A stretch of 64,000 nt of DNA, taken from NCBI RefSeq assembly GCF_004027225.2, contig NC_044297.2, positions 4,918,047 through 4,982,046 of the forward strand, in the 5' to 3' direction. The translations under genes were made by a program, and so were the position numbers. This DNA is from Strigops habroptila (taxonomy: Eukaryota > Chordata > Aves > Psittaciformes > Psittacidae). Below are positions 1-12,540 of this stretch, in pieces (the first letter of the stretch is position 1; each line of letters starts with the position of its first letter). The notes beneath the pieces are model-generated. The model saw only the letters and a program-made list of their open reading frames with translations. It was not told the DNA's origin and did not search any database.

Positions 1-364
1 AAAACCCTGCTTTGAATGCTCCGCACCACCAGTTTGCTCTGCAGAGACACCAGTGTTTCAACCAGCTCTTGCACCCTTTGGTTTTTGGGGTTGAGAAAAG
101 CAGTTTTGGTGAATGTGGTGCCAAATTTTACCTTTCATTTATTTTTTGGGGTGAGAAAAACATTTCCAAGCCAGGGAAGCAAACGGGGGGGAAATGGGTT
201 TGGGCTGAATTCCTGCTGCATCCCAGTTCTAACATCCCAGTGTCTGCAGGACAAACGGACACGATCTCGCTGGTTTGCTTCCAGAAAGCTTTTGGAAGAT
301 CAGGTTGTTCCTTGGCTGCTTGCTTTTAGCGTTCAAGAGATGAGGTGTTTGAGCCCTGTATCAA

Positions 365-745
365 TCTAGCAAATAATCTTAGTACTGAAGTCTAATTAAG
401 ATATCAATTAATTTGCAGCGTGCATTTAACAAGAAATATCTCATCATTCTCCTCTATTATTCTCTGAAATTACTGCTAAGGGCTTTTTGTACAGATACCT
501 TCATTAGGCTTTGTATTGTTAATGGGAATATTAAGCAAATTAAAATTGGATATTAATACTTCCCATGCAGTTCATAATTGGCTGAAAAATATAAAGTGTT
601 GGGAAGAATTGCAGAGATTTGTGTACAGGGTTTGGGGGGTTTTATCCCTTAAATCCTTCGCAGGAACCTTCTGCATTTCTAACAACAGGGTCCTGAAAGT
701 CTCTCATTAATTTTAATATTTACTAAATGCAAAGAAGCCCAAGCT
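365..745. other. AT-rich island, possible conserved non-coding element
   Basis: A block with several TAATTA/TTAATT cores (near 394-411 and 525-575) in a GC-rich region. No coding frame. The look is that of developmental enhancers, but conservation cannot be tested here. Confidence 0.3.
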
Positions 746-1108
746 CTTGTTTTCCTTTCTGTACACAGATCCTTGTGAGGCAGTTGCTGTGGCTAATTAT
801 TGTGGGTTTCTTTCCTTTTTATTTGAGTATAAGATCATTGAAGAAGGGAAACGCAGGATTCAAACCAGTTCTCTGGTGCAAGTGAAAGGTGGTTTTTCTC
901 CCCTGGCATCTGGGCGGTTCAGTTTGAAGCATAAAAGGTCAGAAAGCTCCTTGCTGGGTCATGCAGGAGGGGGAAAAAGGAGGTTTTGGAGAAGGAGAAG
1001 GGCTTTCCCATCTCCGGGTACCTTGTCTGTGGCAGGTCCAGGGCTGACCCCAACCGTTCCCCAACTGTTCCCCAACATTTCCTATCAGGAGATAAATATA
1101 TATATGTA

Positions 1109-1175
1109 TGAGCAGGGAGTTGGACTTGGTGATCCTTATGGGTCCCTTTCAACTTGAGATATTCTATGATTCTAT
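1109..1175 (+). mobile_element. CR1 LINE, 3' end fragment (older copy)
   Basis: GAGTTGGACTTGGTGATCCT and GGGTCCCTTTCAAC, then ATTCTATGATTCTAT, is the classic avian CR1 3' end. It is followed directly by a TA-rich simple repeat. Confidence 0.8.
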
Positions 1176-1268
1176 CATATATTGTATATTAAATATAGAG
1201 ATGATATATAAAAATACAGATAATGATATATATATCCCATATATATATAGTGTGTATATATATCTCCC
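1176..1268. repeat. TA-rich simple repeat
   Basis: Nearly pure A/T with many ATATAT runs, directly 3' of the CR1 end; it may have grown from the CR1 target or tail. Confidence 0.8.
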
Positions 1269-1954
1269 TCACGTACCCGCACACATACATGCATATAAAT
1301 CTCCTTTGCACCATAAGACACCACCAATCCCAGCATGACCCTCGCAGGGCACCAGGACAGAACCATCTTGCCCCAGCCCTGTGGTCGGTCCCCAGTGTCC
1401 GGGATGCAGAGGAGGGGCTCCCAGCATCCTCCCTCCGGAGCACTCCCAAATCTCTTCCACGAAGCCGTCGGCTCCCCGGGCTCAGACACATGGTGTCTCG
1501 TTGAAATGCAGATCGTTGGGGGGTATATGGAAGTCTTGGCTCCGAGGAGCTTCAGCTGACAGGCTTATTTGCACACTGGCTCTAAAATAACCATGTAGGC
1601 TTTACATGACACCTTCTGTTGCTTTGGTGCAGAGAGGGGCTTGCAAGTGCCTTTCTCCAGGAGGGACGGGGCAGCCGGCACGATGGTTGGGGGCTGCGAA
1701 AGCAGCCCATCACCCCGGCATCACCCAGGCTTTGGCGTCCCCCAGGTTGGAGCGAGGCAGCCCTGGCAGCACTAAACCCCATTCTAGGTGCTGCAGTATG
1801 TTGGCACGTGCCCAAGGTTAGGTTTCGGCTCTCAATTTGCTTTCCCAGGTGGGTTTTTGGGGATGGAGCATCCCCATCCCAGCGGTGCCGCTCGCTGTTC
1901 CTTACCCGCCGCTGCTCCGATTGTCAAACACGAGAGATGCTTTCACTCCCATTC

Positions 1955-2295
1955 AAAATAATTTAAATAAAAATGTTGCTACAAAGTGGAATAATATCTT
2001 TTGATGAATGTTTTTAAAGCCCTTTAGGTTTTCATGGTAATTTGCAGTGTAAAATTATTTAGAGATAAGAGCCAAATTAGCTCTTATAGGCGGAGGTCGA
2101 TATGTCCCGTTATCCATGCAAGCAGTGTTTAAATATAATCAGCCTTTACTCTAATGCAGCATAATTGTTCATTTGAAATAGCTTTTTTTTTTACTTCTTT
2201 TTTTTTTTTCACTCCATTCAATGAGTCATTAAAATATTCAAAGGATAATGCAGTGAATTGGAAATGAATTTATCACATTATCCTGTATATACTGT
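1955..2295. other. AT-rich island, possible conserved non-coding element
   Basis: Contains AATAATTTAAATAAA, a near-palindrome GCCAAATTAGCTC, TATCCATGCAAG (octamer-like ATGCAA) and T-runs; unlike the flanking GC-rich DNA. Confidence 0.35.
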
Positions 2296-2639
2296 AGAGC
2301 ATCAGGTAACTAGGCAGAGTCGGAACCAGTTTACAGAGCAATCCAGTAAACAAGGCTTTCCATTTTGTATTCAGCGGGGGAAAGAGAAAAGAAGGGAGAA
2401 AATACTGCCCTTCAAATGGAAAGCTTTCCGTCTTTATTCCCCCTCCTCGGGGAGGAAGAAGGGGGAGGGAGAGAGCAGCAAATTTGTACTCCACTAAAGC
2501 CTTGCTGCTTTAACTTTATTTTTATCAAAATATGTTTGTAACAGAAAGTCGTTATGGAAACCAGTTCTGCCAGCCGGGAGGAATCCTGCGCCAGGCTGGA
2601 GCTGAGCGGGACCCAGGCACCACGGGATGGGGAAACTGG

Positions 2640-3032
2640 TGCTGGTTCAGCCTGGAGAAGAGAAGGCTCCTTAAGGGGAGACCTTAGAGCAGCTCCAGTG
2701 CCTAAAGGGGCTCCAGGAAACCTGGAGAGGGGCTTTGGACAAGGGCCTGTAGGGACAGGCCAAGGGGAATGGCTTTAACCTGCCAGAGGGGAGACTGAGA
2801 TGAGCTCTGAGGCAGAAGCTCTTCCCTGTGAGGGTGCTGAGGCGCTGGCACAGACTTTTCCCAGAGAAGCTGTGGCTGCCCCATCCCTGGCAGTGTTCAA
2901 GGCCAGGTTGGACACAGGGGCTTGGAGCAACCTGCTCTAGTGGAAGGTGTCCCTGCTCGTGGCAGGGGGTTGGATCTGAATGAGCTTTAAGGTCCCTTCC
3001 AACACAAACCATTCCATGATTCTATGATTCTA
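2640..3032 (+). mobile_element. CR1 LINE 3' fragment
   Basis: It runs from cagcctggagaagagaaggc through the conserved CCATCCCTGGCAGTGTTCAA block to the terminus ATGATTCTATGATTCTA. It carries the variant GGCACAGACTTTTCCCAGAG, shared only with the copy at 36548. Confidence 0.92.
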
Positions 3033-4687
3033 AGTGTGTCAGATGTGGTTGAAGTAGAGCTATTCCCACCCCATCACCATGGCATTGAACAGCTTCTCCC
3101 CCCACAGTGCATGCACTGCAGTTGCTCCCATGGCTTTGCAGAGCAGGGTGGGATTCCCATGGGTGCGGGACCTGTGCAGGTGGGTGCTGGGGGTCCACAG
3201 CATCCCTGCTTGGTCCCAAAGGTCCCGGCACCACCAGCATCTTCGCCTGCTCCTGCAGTTGCATTTGTCAGTGCGTCTCTCCTCGCCGGCTGATAAACAG
3301 GCTCCGGGTTGCAAGTGTCACCATAGAAACAGGTGCTATCTTAAGCAAACAAGGGCTTTATTAACCTTAAAAGTTACAGGATTTTTGCACGATTAGAGGC
3401 TGGGGTGGGAGCTCCGGGGGGCCGGCTGCTCGCCCAGGCACATGGCCCCAATGCACATCCCTCTCCCCATCCCAAAGGGACACTGGTGCTCCAAAGCTAA
3501 CTTTTCCCCCGTAGTGTGTTTATGCAGCACATGGTTTGGGAGTCAACTGTAAGCAATATGCTTGGATTTAGTAAAAATAACAGAGAGCAGCTGATAATTG
3601 CTGGCTACTGTCATTCTGCTCCTACGGCCACGCTGGGGATGCTTTGGCAGAGCACTTGTGATCCAGGAGCATTCATCATGCCAGCAGCACCAGCTCTGGC
3701 AGTGAGGAGATAACTCTCGTAGGGGCAGGGGATGCTTTTTAAGGGGTTAATCAATGCTAGTGGGGAAAAGAAACAGCTCTTGGGTATCCTGCGGGCAGGA
3801 AGGATCCTCATTTTGGGAGGTGCTGGAGTGCCAGGGCAGGTTTCCCATCCAGCACCCACGGTCCCCATGTCCCTGAGTCACTGGCTGGCCTGTCAACACC
3901 GTGGGATCAGCAGTCCAGTGGGATCTGCTGCCCTGCATCCAGGGCAGATGTAACAGTCGATGCTGAGGTTCTGTTCCTCCACACTGCTCTTTCAACTCTG
4001 CTATTTGGTGATTGAACCAAGGGTTTGAAAGGGAAAGAACAGAGAGAAACGGTGGTTTAATTGATGACTTGGATCCTTGGAATAGTCTGTTCCCTGGTGT
4101 GAGTTTCTGTTGCTGCTGGTTAATGAAGCCTTTATTAAGGAAAAACTAAAGAAACAGAAGAGGTTGCTGCTTGGGCGTAGTTTTCTTTGCTCTTCAAGCT
4201 TCTTTGGTCCTCCAGAGGCACATGGCAAGGTCATGTACCCCCCAAAACACCTCACCCCAGCAGTGTGGGGAGCCTTGGCACTGCTGCCTTTGCCAGGCCC
4301 TGGTGCCAGCCCTTGGTGCTTGTGTGTCCCTGATGAGTTTTGTGTTGATCAGGTTTCCCGTGAGCAGTATCCCAAGTTGAGTGTCAACCGCTATTATTCA
4401 TGCTCTGCAAACAGATGGGGTTTAATTGCTGTTACCGTCAGGCTCTCAGCAAATATCACATGAAAAGGGCTCTTTGGCTAATTGTTTTAAGAGAAGAGTT
4501 CAGAAGCAATGTATAGAAATCACAGATCAGATGTGTTTTAGAGAGCAAAGTGTTTGTATTACCTTTAAACATAGTCTTTAGGCAACAGCAGTAGGATCAG
4601 CGAGTGTACGCTGCAAAACCACCCCAGGGCCTGGGGAAGGGGAGAAAGGTGAGAGCCCAGGGCAAGCAGGAGGTGAGGAAAGTCTCT

Positions 4688-4772
4688 TTGCACAAGTACA
4701 TTGGTTGCAGCAGCACATCTGCTTGCACAAGAGTATGTCTTTGCATAAGCACATGTGTTTGCACAAGGCCAT
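4688..4772. repeat. Short 18-bp-type tandem repeat
   Basis: Degenerate copies of TTGCACAAGCACATGTGT (about four to five). Confidence 0.7.
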
Positions 4773-5329
4773 CGAGTTGGCCGCGGCACTTCAGCCTCTT
4801 CCCTGCAGTGAAACCCCTTCCCTGTGGTTTTTTTTCCAATCCTGGAGTAAGGGCACAACTCCCGGTGCCTGCCCTGCTGCCAGGGTTTGGCCTGTCTTTG
4901 GTCCTTGTGCTTCCCTTTGCCGCTGTGGTCCATCAATCCTGGGATGGTGTGTCCCTTCCTGTGCTCTTCCATGAGGGAAACTCACTCTGCAAACCCCCAG
5001 CGTGCAAGAGGGTTAATCCCAGCGCTGCATCCCTGCAAATCCCATCTTGCTTGCCCATGTGAGCTGCTCTGGGCTCTTGCAGAGCTGCTGCTCACATTCG
5101 TGTTCGCCTGCCTTGTAATTAATGCTCCCAGGTAATTACACTCCCAAACCCCCTGAAAAGCTGCCACTAAGCAGCTCCTCCTGGGATGCAGCAGGCACTG
5201 AAAGCACATAGGGGGATGTACAATGGCTTTGCTGTGTCTTGGGGAATGGCAGTGGGGATGGGGCTCCACTGCCGGGACTGAGCGTGCCTTTGCTTGCTGC
5301 AGCCTGTTTGGAAGAAGGAGGAAAGCCAC

Positions 5330-5537
5330 ATCCGTCCTGGCCTTGAACACTTCCAGGGATAGAGAAGCTGTGGCTGCCCCATCCCTGGCAGTGTTCAAGG
5401 CCAGGTTGGACACAGGGGCTTGGAGCAACCTGCTCTAGTGGAAGGCGTCCCTGCCTGTGGCAGGAGTCGGAACTGGATGAGCTTTAAGGTCTCTTCAACC
5501 CAAACCATTCCATGGTTCTATGATTCTATGGTTCTAA
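5330..5537 (+). mobile_element. CR1 LINE fragment with inverted 5' piece
   Basis: From 5359 to 5537 it is a + strand CR1 3' end finishing TTCTATGATTCTATGGTTCTA. Positions 5330-5358 (ccgtcctggccttgaacact...) match the same CR1 part in reverse orientation, so the left junction is an inverted duplication. Confidence 0.85.
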
Positions 5538-5829
5538 CGGCTGCAAAGAGGTTCCTGTAACCAGGGGCTGCCGGCAGTGAGCTGCTCACTGCTTTTTCCA
5601 CCCAGCCCAGCCTGAACCCATGGATGCTCTTGGCTTTTTTCCCCTGCCATTGCATAGGGATGAATTCAAGGTGAAGCTGCAGTGCTGAAGCATTCAGCAC
5701 CCAGAAACCCCTTTGGTTTGGGGGTTATTTGGGATGTTGCACTCACTGGGAGCTGCCCCATGAATCGGTCCCTCTGCCTTCATCTCCGCAGCAGGTACTG
5801 TCATCACGCAGATGGGAATGAAGGTTTTT

Positions 5830-5975
5830 CCCTTGATGCTTCTATTTCATTTAACATGCCAAGGCTAATAATTTGTCACAATTCAATAACGCGGAGGTTA
5901 CAAACATGTTCGCTGCTGTTTAGTTAAACGATGGTTTGTTAATTAGCTGCTCTTAATGAGGAGAGATAAAACACA
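5830..5975. other. AT-rich island, possible conserved non-coding element
   Basis: Includes CTAATAATTTGTCACAATTC, GTTAATTAGC and CTTAATGAGG; no gene. Confidence 0.3.
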
Positions 5976-7414
5976 CCAAAACTGGATGGGGATATTTGGC
6001 GGATTGATTTTATTTTCCAGCTGAGATGCTCCTGGCTCCATCCCAAGCCACTTCCCAAGCCGCAGAGTAGGTATCAGTGTGCTGAGGTGCATCATGGCTC
6101 AGCGCGGGCTGATGCTCTGCCGCATTGCCTCTCGCTCATCACAGGTCCCCAGAATGACTTTTCTGGCTCTTTTCTGCTGCTCTGTGCCTCCAGCTCAGCA
6201 GCTCAGCTCGCTGCTTGTTTAGTCTAAGGTGGTCGAAGGGGGAAATAAAAATTAGATCAAGAATAAAGTTGTGCCAATGCAATTAGGAGTTTGGGGCAAT
6301 TTCACCCATCCCCATCAGCCAGAGCCAGGCTTTGATTTCACTGCTGACCTCATGAGAACACTTTGCCCCTGTTGCTGCCGTGTCCCGGCCACCCTGGGGA
6401 TGTTTCATGCATAGTCTATGGAATGATCCCGGGGATGGGATTTCTCTTGTCTGTATCCCCCGCGAGCATCCGGGGAACGGCCGGAGGAGAGCGTCGGCTC
6501 CGTGCGCTCGCCAGGTCTACCTTGCGGAAGAGACGCTCATCAGTGATTAATCGGGCATGTGTGGCTGTGTGGGAGCGAGTTGTGTTGGAGGAGGGAACTC
6601 CTACAGCACCCCGGTCATGAATCATTTGAAAGGCAAATTTGTGCAGTTACCAAGGGAACGGAAGAAAGGAAGGGACTTCCCTTGCCGAAATGACTCGCGC
6701 TCTGATGCGGCTGAGAAAATCGCTCCCAAAAAAAAGAAAAAGGATTAAAAAAAAAAAAAAGGGAAAAAAAAACCAAACCCAACCCCGAGTCGAAGCTGTG
6801 ACTAAGCAGCAGAAGTTATGTAAAGTGCTCGCTGGGAAGTGCAGGGGAGGGACAGCACATCCTGCCGCTGCCCACGATGGTGGCGGGGGGCGGCTGCCGG
6901 CCCCCGTCTCGCCTCCTTTGGGAGTGGGGGCGAAACCGCAGCGCTGGGCTGCTCCTTGCCTTGCTCATGCAGATGCTGAACAAGGCTGGTCCCCGTCCTT
7001 GCTGCCCCTCTTGGGATGGGGCATCATCGCCAGGCTGGGAGCAGGCACCTGCATCCCCACCTCTGCGTCACCCTCAGCCCCCAAGGAGTTGGTGCTGCAG
7101 CCAGTGTTGCACCAGGAAGAGTGTCCTTGTTCCAGCCAGTTTTGGGGTGCTTTTGGGGATGTGTGCCCCACATCACCATCAGCTGGATGGGATTGTGGAG
7201 CTGGGCTGTTTCCATAGGGAACAGGAGGATGCAGGAAGTGATGCTGCAAACTTCACAGTAGGGCTCGTGGTGATGCTCTTGTCAGCGGGAGATTCAGCAC
7301 ATCCCTGCCAGGGCCAGGGCTTGGCTCACGGCTGAGGGTGAGATGCTCTGCTTCCCATGGGAGCTCAGGCAAGGGCCACATACTCAGTTTGGGGCTTGGC
7401 ATCTAAATTTAATG

Positions 7415-7548
7415 CTGCTCATCCAAACTGAGGGATGCTCATCCAAACTGAGGGATGCTCATCCAAACTGAGGGATGCTCGTCCAAACTGAGGGATGCTC
7501 GTCCAAACTCGGGGGTGCTCGTCCAAACTGAGGGATGCTCATCCAAAG
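7415..7548. repeat. 20-bp minisatellite, 7 near-perfect copies
   Basis: The unit ATCCAAACTGAGGGATGCTC starts at 7421 and every 20 bases to 7541. Copies differ mainly by A/G at the first base and a few changes in the copy at 7501, so the array is young. Confidence 0.95.
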
Positions 7549-7810
7549 GGCATGTGCACAGTGGAGTCACCAACCACGCCTCCGTGGCAAGGGGATGCAC
7601 AAGGGACCTTAAAGCCTCAGAAATACGTGGCCCTGGGCTGTGTGAGGAGAAGCAGCAAAGACCTGCCGAGATCCGCCACAGCATCTCAGTGGAGCCCCAG
7701 CCACGCAGGGAAGATGCTTGGGAACTTTCCAGCTTCCGCTCGGGAGCCCCGGAGCCCGGCGGGGAGCTGCAATATCTCCCGAAAAGGGAATGCAGAGGCA
7801 GCTGCACGGT

Positions 7811-7985
7811 GAAGGAAAACCCTCTCCCTGCCCTCCCCTGGTGCCACAGACAAGCGGTGTCTGAGCGATTAGTCACCGCTCGCGCCGAGGCTTCCCTCCT
7901 CCACAGCAGAGCCTGTCCCCCCACACAAGCAAGCCAGCTGAATGCTGAATTGGAGTTCCTCACACCTACCCGGGTGTAGCCTTAA
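7811..7985. repeat. Diverged duplicate, copy A (partner at 9487-9664)
   Basis: It shares AAGGAAAACCCTC, GAGGCTTCCCTCC, CACAGCA, CCCACACA, GCTGAAT and TTCCTCACACCTAC in the same order with 9487-9664, about 1.68 kb away in direct orientation. It may be a local duplication or two copies of an unrecognised old repeat. Confidence 0.7.
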
Positions 7986-9099
7986 ACGAAGTGACAGTGC
8001 CATCAAAGCTCTCAAGTCAGGCCCCGGGAGCTGCGGGTTGCTATGGAGCCTCTGGCTTCTGAGTGGAAAAGAAAGGGGAAATCAAAATATAGAGAGCTAT
8101 AGGTAGTAATCCCAATGGCAAACCTGTGGATGCTGCCGGTGGTCCGGGTAGAGAGGGTGCAGGGATTGGCCTGGGGGGTCTGCTCCTGGATGGAGCCCCA
8201 AAAAGGTGGTTTCTGCCCCATAAAGGTGACAACACAGGCAAAGATTTGGTAGTGGTTAAGAAATCCCATGAGGCTCCTGTATGCCGTGTATGGGGAGCGG
8301 GGAGTAAAGCTCATCCCTGCATCCCGTGTGTGGGGAGGGCATAGCAAAACTCATCCCTGCATCTATGTGAGCAGGGGATAAGGAAGCTCAGTGTGGGAGG
8401 AGCATCCCATAGGATCCAGCCAAGGCTTTTTGCTCCCATGCTCCAACAGATGCTTGGGCTCAACTTTCAGATGTCTTAAAGAGCAGTGAATGGGTACCAG
8501 GAGCTGAGTCCCTGACACTGCCCATCACCTGGGGGAGCCAGGAGGTTTGTCTTCCCTTGGGAGAGGGAAATTACAGCTTCATTCCCGTCAGGACCAGCTT
8601 CTCTTCCCCACAGCAGAGGCGCCGTGCAGGAGGGAAGCAGGATATCATTTGTGGTTGCATGAAAAAGTCGTCTTATTTTGTTTTCTTATTCTTGTCGCTT
8701 TAGGTTCTATTTAAAATTTGGGTGTTCTGAGATGGAAACTTGTTTCGAAAGGGCAAAACCGCGTCAAGTTCCAGAAAATGGTGAAATGAGCTCAATGATG
8801 GCTGCTTGTTTTTATGTAGTTGGCAACAGTTGTCCCCCAAATCCCCCTGGATTGGTGCTGTGGCCAGGATCCAGCCCATCCAAGTCTCACTCTGCTGCTG
8901 CGCAAAGGAGCATCCTTTGTACCAAAATGCCATTTTTTCACCCCAGCCTCTTCACCAGGTGCGGCACGGGTGCATTCCCATGGGATTTGCAGCCCACCAC
9001 CATGCCGGGGCCCCTCGCACCTGACCCCAAACACGTGTGTGGGCAGAGGCGATCGTTGGAGCCTCATCGATCCCGTCTGCCCCTAACCCAGCAAAAGGG

Positions 9100-9250
9100 C
9101 CCTTTGTCGATAGAGCATCAACTCTCCAACAGGCTTAAAAAGATCATCTCTGAGCGAGGGCTTTTAGTTCCCACCGATTAATTAGTGCATCGCAAATGAC
9201 TCGGAAAGGAGGTGGCAGGTAAATGTGAGAGCAATTAAAGCTGCAGCGCC
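9100..9250. other. AT-rich island, possible conserved non-coding element
   Basis: CCGATTAATTAGTGCATCGC and GAGCAATTAAAGCTGCAG suggest paired homeodomain-type sites. Confidence 0.3.
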
Positions 9251-9486
9251 TGCACCCCTCCGACCCCTCTCCCGATGCATCGACCGCGCTCCGCAGCCTC
9301 TGGGGAAGCGATGGGGGAGCTGAGCTGGAATCACATCCCACCGGCATTGGGAAAGAAAAGCTTTCCCCAGCTTGGGATATGCTCCTGCCTCTCCGGATGG
9401 GCACAACCAGCCGGCTCACTTCTCCCCTGCAAAATGAGATGGGTTTATTCCCTGCTGTTTGTGAACGAGGGCCGGAACAAGGTAGG

Positions 9487-9664
9487 AGAGTAAGGAAAAC
9501 CCTCCGCTGGCTTCCCTTGATGAACTGAGCTAATTTCTCTCTTAATGGTTAGCTACTGAGCTGAATGTGAGGCTTTCCTCCTGCACAGCAAACCCTCTCC
9601 CACACACAGACAAATAGGCTGAATATTTAATTGGAATTCCTCACACCTACAGGGTAAAGCCTTG
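9487..9664. repeat. Diverged duplicate, copy B (partner at 7811-7985)
   Basis: Same block order as copy A. The right end, ATTGGAATTCCTCACACCTAC then GGGT and AGCCTT, is the most similar part. The middle is more AT-rich here (TTAATGGTTAGC). Confidence 0.7.
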
Positions 9665-11224
9665 TCAGTAGAAATATAGCCCATCGCCAGCTGGCATCCC
9701 CGCACGCCACCCACCTGATCTCTTAAAAAGAAATCCCTCCCTGTCCTCCCCCCTTCTCCACACACCCACAGCCCCCCCCCCCCCGACCACAGGAGGATGT
9801 TCCCCTCTTGATGCTGCCCCCAACTTCCTGGGATGTCCTCTCAGGGATAGGGAGGCTGTGGGAGGGTGCCTGGGAAGCGCCTGTCTCAGTGATGCCCATT
9901 GAGGAGGCACAGCCCTCGCTGGACCTGCCCAGATGTAGGTGCCAGGGTGATAGTGGGGACCCCACCGTGGTCCCCAGGCCGGTGGCAGGGGACCAGGAGC
10001 ACCAGAGGGCACTGCCGGTCTGTCTGCCTGCATCTTGCCGTGCCGGTACCCAAGTGATGAAAGGCTGGGTGAAGCGTTGCCCAATGCTGCGGGAGGGCAG
10101 GCAGTGTGCCGGGGGTGCTGGCTGGCAGTTGGGGGTGCCAGCCCCCCCCATTTGCAAGCCCTAGAGCTTTCCAGGTGGGAATGCCACCATGTCCACTCCT
10201 AAAAATGCCTCTTCTTCCCTTCTCTATGCTGTCTTGGCCGGTGTGAGGATATCACCAGGCAGCATTGAGTGCTGCTGCTGTGCTGATGGGAGTGTGGGAG
10301 CTGAATCCCTGCCTGCAAGGTGTTCCCATCCAGGTGGGAAGCAGTTGGGTTGGGATGCTGGGCTCTCCCTTGAGGCTGTGGGTGCTGATAACCCATCCCA
10401 CAGGAATCTCCCGGTTCAGATATTTTAGGGATGGCTGAAGCTGGCAGCTCACATGGGATCGTGTCCTCCCCATGCACTGGCCAAAGGGAGCACCCGGGTG
10501 CCAGACCCTCACCTTTTTTCCTGGAAAATTAAGGGATGTGGCTGTGTGTTCCCAGCTGGAGCACATGTGTGTGCACACACGGGATACTCGAGCGGTTTGA
10601 AAGCCTCTGATTGCTGGGCATGATATCTGGGCTGCTTGTGAGGGGGATGCTCAGTCCCATTTTGGGATGCACCTGCTTGACCATCCTGACTTGGGATCAC
10701 GATAGGCATCACTGGGTTGGCACCAGGGATGTTGGCAGCTGTTGTTAATGCTCCTGCCCGCCCTTCCCACTTCTTCCCAGGGATCTGCAAGATCCCTGCC
10801 TCCATCCCAGGGTGTGCACCAGCTCCAGAGCATCCCTGGGCAGGGAGCTGGGGAGAGGGCAGCCAGGCTCAGCTCCCAGCAAAAGAGCTCATCCCAAGGG
10901 ATGCAGAGCCCACAGAAGAGGGGGAAGAAGAGGAGGAGGAGGGCATCTCCTGTGACCCCCAGGAGCTGGAGTAATGCCTTTAGTGCTGCTGGGCTCTGCC
11001 AGCAAGGGCAGCGTTTGTATCCCCTCATCCCCCCAATACCTTCATTTGGGTTTGGACGGATCTGCTCTTTCCTCACCCCACATCTCTTCCATTTTTGCTC
11101 TTTCTCCCTCACTCCTCCTCCTCGTACCTCTCTCATCCCAGGTTTGAAAGCACCCCCCTCCATCCCCTGCAGGGACCTGCCGCCATCTGCGGTTTTCTTT
11201 CCCTTTCTTGGCTTTTTTTCCTTC

Positions 11225-11545
11225 TTTTTTATGAAGTTTCCCTATGTCTTTGTCTTAAGGAGCCAGGTTAAATATTCCGTAATCAGTGTAATAATACACC
11301 TGGACCCGCTCGCGAGATATCTGCCTTTTGTACTGCGACAGGACATTAATAGTAATTATTCTGCTTTGTAATTGGAGCTTTAAATACTAATTCAAACAGC
11401 CAGAGGAAAACCAATTAGTGCTAATTTATCTCTATGTGTTTTGGAGAGCCTGTGTCTGTCATACTGTGAAGAAATAGGTTGGTAATTAGTACAGTTGGGT
11501 GGTAGATAGAAGTAATTATCAGATTCTTTCATGTTCTTTAAAGGA
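11225..11545. other. AT-rich island, strong candidate conserved non-coding element
   Basis: A 320-base block with at least six TAATT/AATTA cores (e.g. TTAATAGTAATTATTC, ACCAATTAGTGCTAATTT, GGTAATTAG, AGTAATTATC). Both sides are ordinary GC-rich sequence. Confidence 0.4.
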
Positions 11546-11927
11546 GGAAAAAAAAGCATCTAAAGGCTGCATGACTCTTCCTTCCCGAGGAAGTTTGCAC
11601 CTCGAAGGAAGGCAGAGCATGGTTCCAGCCAGCTCTGGGCTCTGCTTGCACGAGGCTCCTGGCCAGACCTTGTGGGCACCATGTGCTGTATGAAGTGATG
11701 GCTGATCCTGGGGACGGGATGCTTTGGGCACAGCCAGAGCATCCAAGGCCTCGTGTGCTGGGTTTAGCCCAGGCAGGGCTGATGGGGAGTCCTTGGAGGT
11801 GGCGAGTGGGACTGGTGCTGCAGGGAATGGCATGGGAACACCGGTGGCAAAGGGCTCAACAGGCAGGAGGAGCTGTGTGGTCAGAGGAACGCTGCCCACG
11901 ACATGCTGGGCATGGATTGCACTGTGT

Positions 11928-12540
11928 AACTGAGCCATGGCAGTGTGCTTGAGCCATACCCTCTCGTCCGAGCTGTACAGGTGTGTTTGAGCCAGACCCT
12001 ACGCATTTGAGCCATTCCATGTTTCTTGGAGCCATAGTTTATGTCTTTGAGCTGTACCTTTTGGTGTTTGAGCTGTACCCTGTAATGTTCGAGCCGTGCC
12101 CTAAGTCTTTGAGCCATACCCTGTGTATTTGAGCTGTACTCTATGCATTTGAGCCATACTCCGTGCGTTTGAGCTGTACCCTATATGTAAGAATCCTACC
12201 CCATGCATTTGAGCTGTACCCTATGTGTCTGAGCCATACTTCATGAGTTTGAGCCATACCTTGTGCATTGGACCCAAATCCTACGCATTTGAGCCATAAT
12301 CCCATATTTCTGGATCCTACCCTATGCATTTGTGCCACACTTTGTGTGTTTGAGCCATAACCTATACATTTGAGCCTTACCCTGTGCCTCTGAACCAAAA
12401 CCTGTGCATTCAAATCCTACCTTATGAATTTGAATATGAATCCTGCCCTGTGCATTTGAGCCATACCCTATGATTATGGAATCCATTCTGTGAATATGGG
12501 CCAGACCTTGTGCATTTGAGCCATACCCTGTGCATTTGGG
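11928..12540. repeat. 20-bp minisatellite, about 30 degenerate copies
   Basis: The unit is TTTGAGCCATACCCTATGCA. Variants GAGCCATAC and GAGCTGTAC are mixed, and some units are 19 or 21 bases. It spans about 610 bases. ORFs on the minus strand here are by-products of the repeat. Confidence 0.95.

Noticed and set aside
7415-7548. Regular 20-base repeat considered as CRISPR-like
   Set aside because: Units are contiguous with no unique spacers, and the context is vertebrate.
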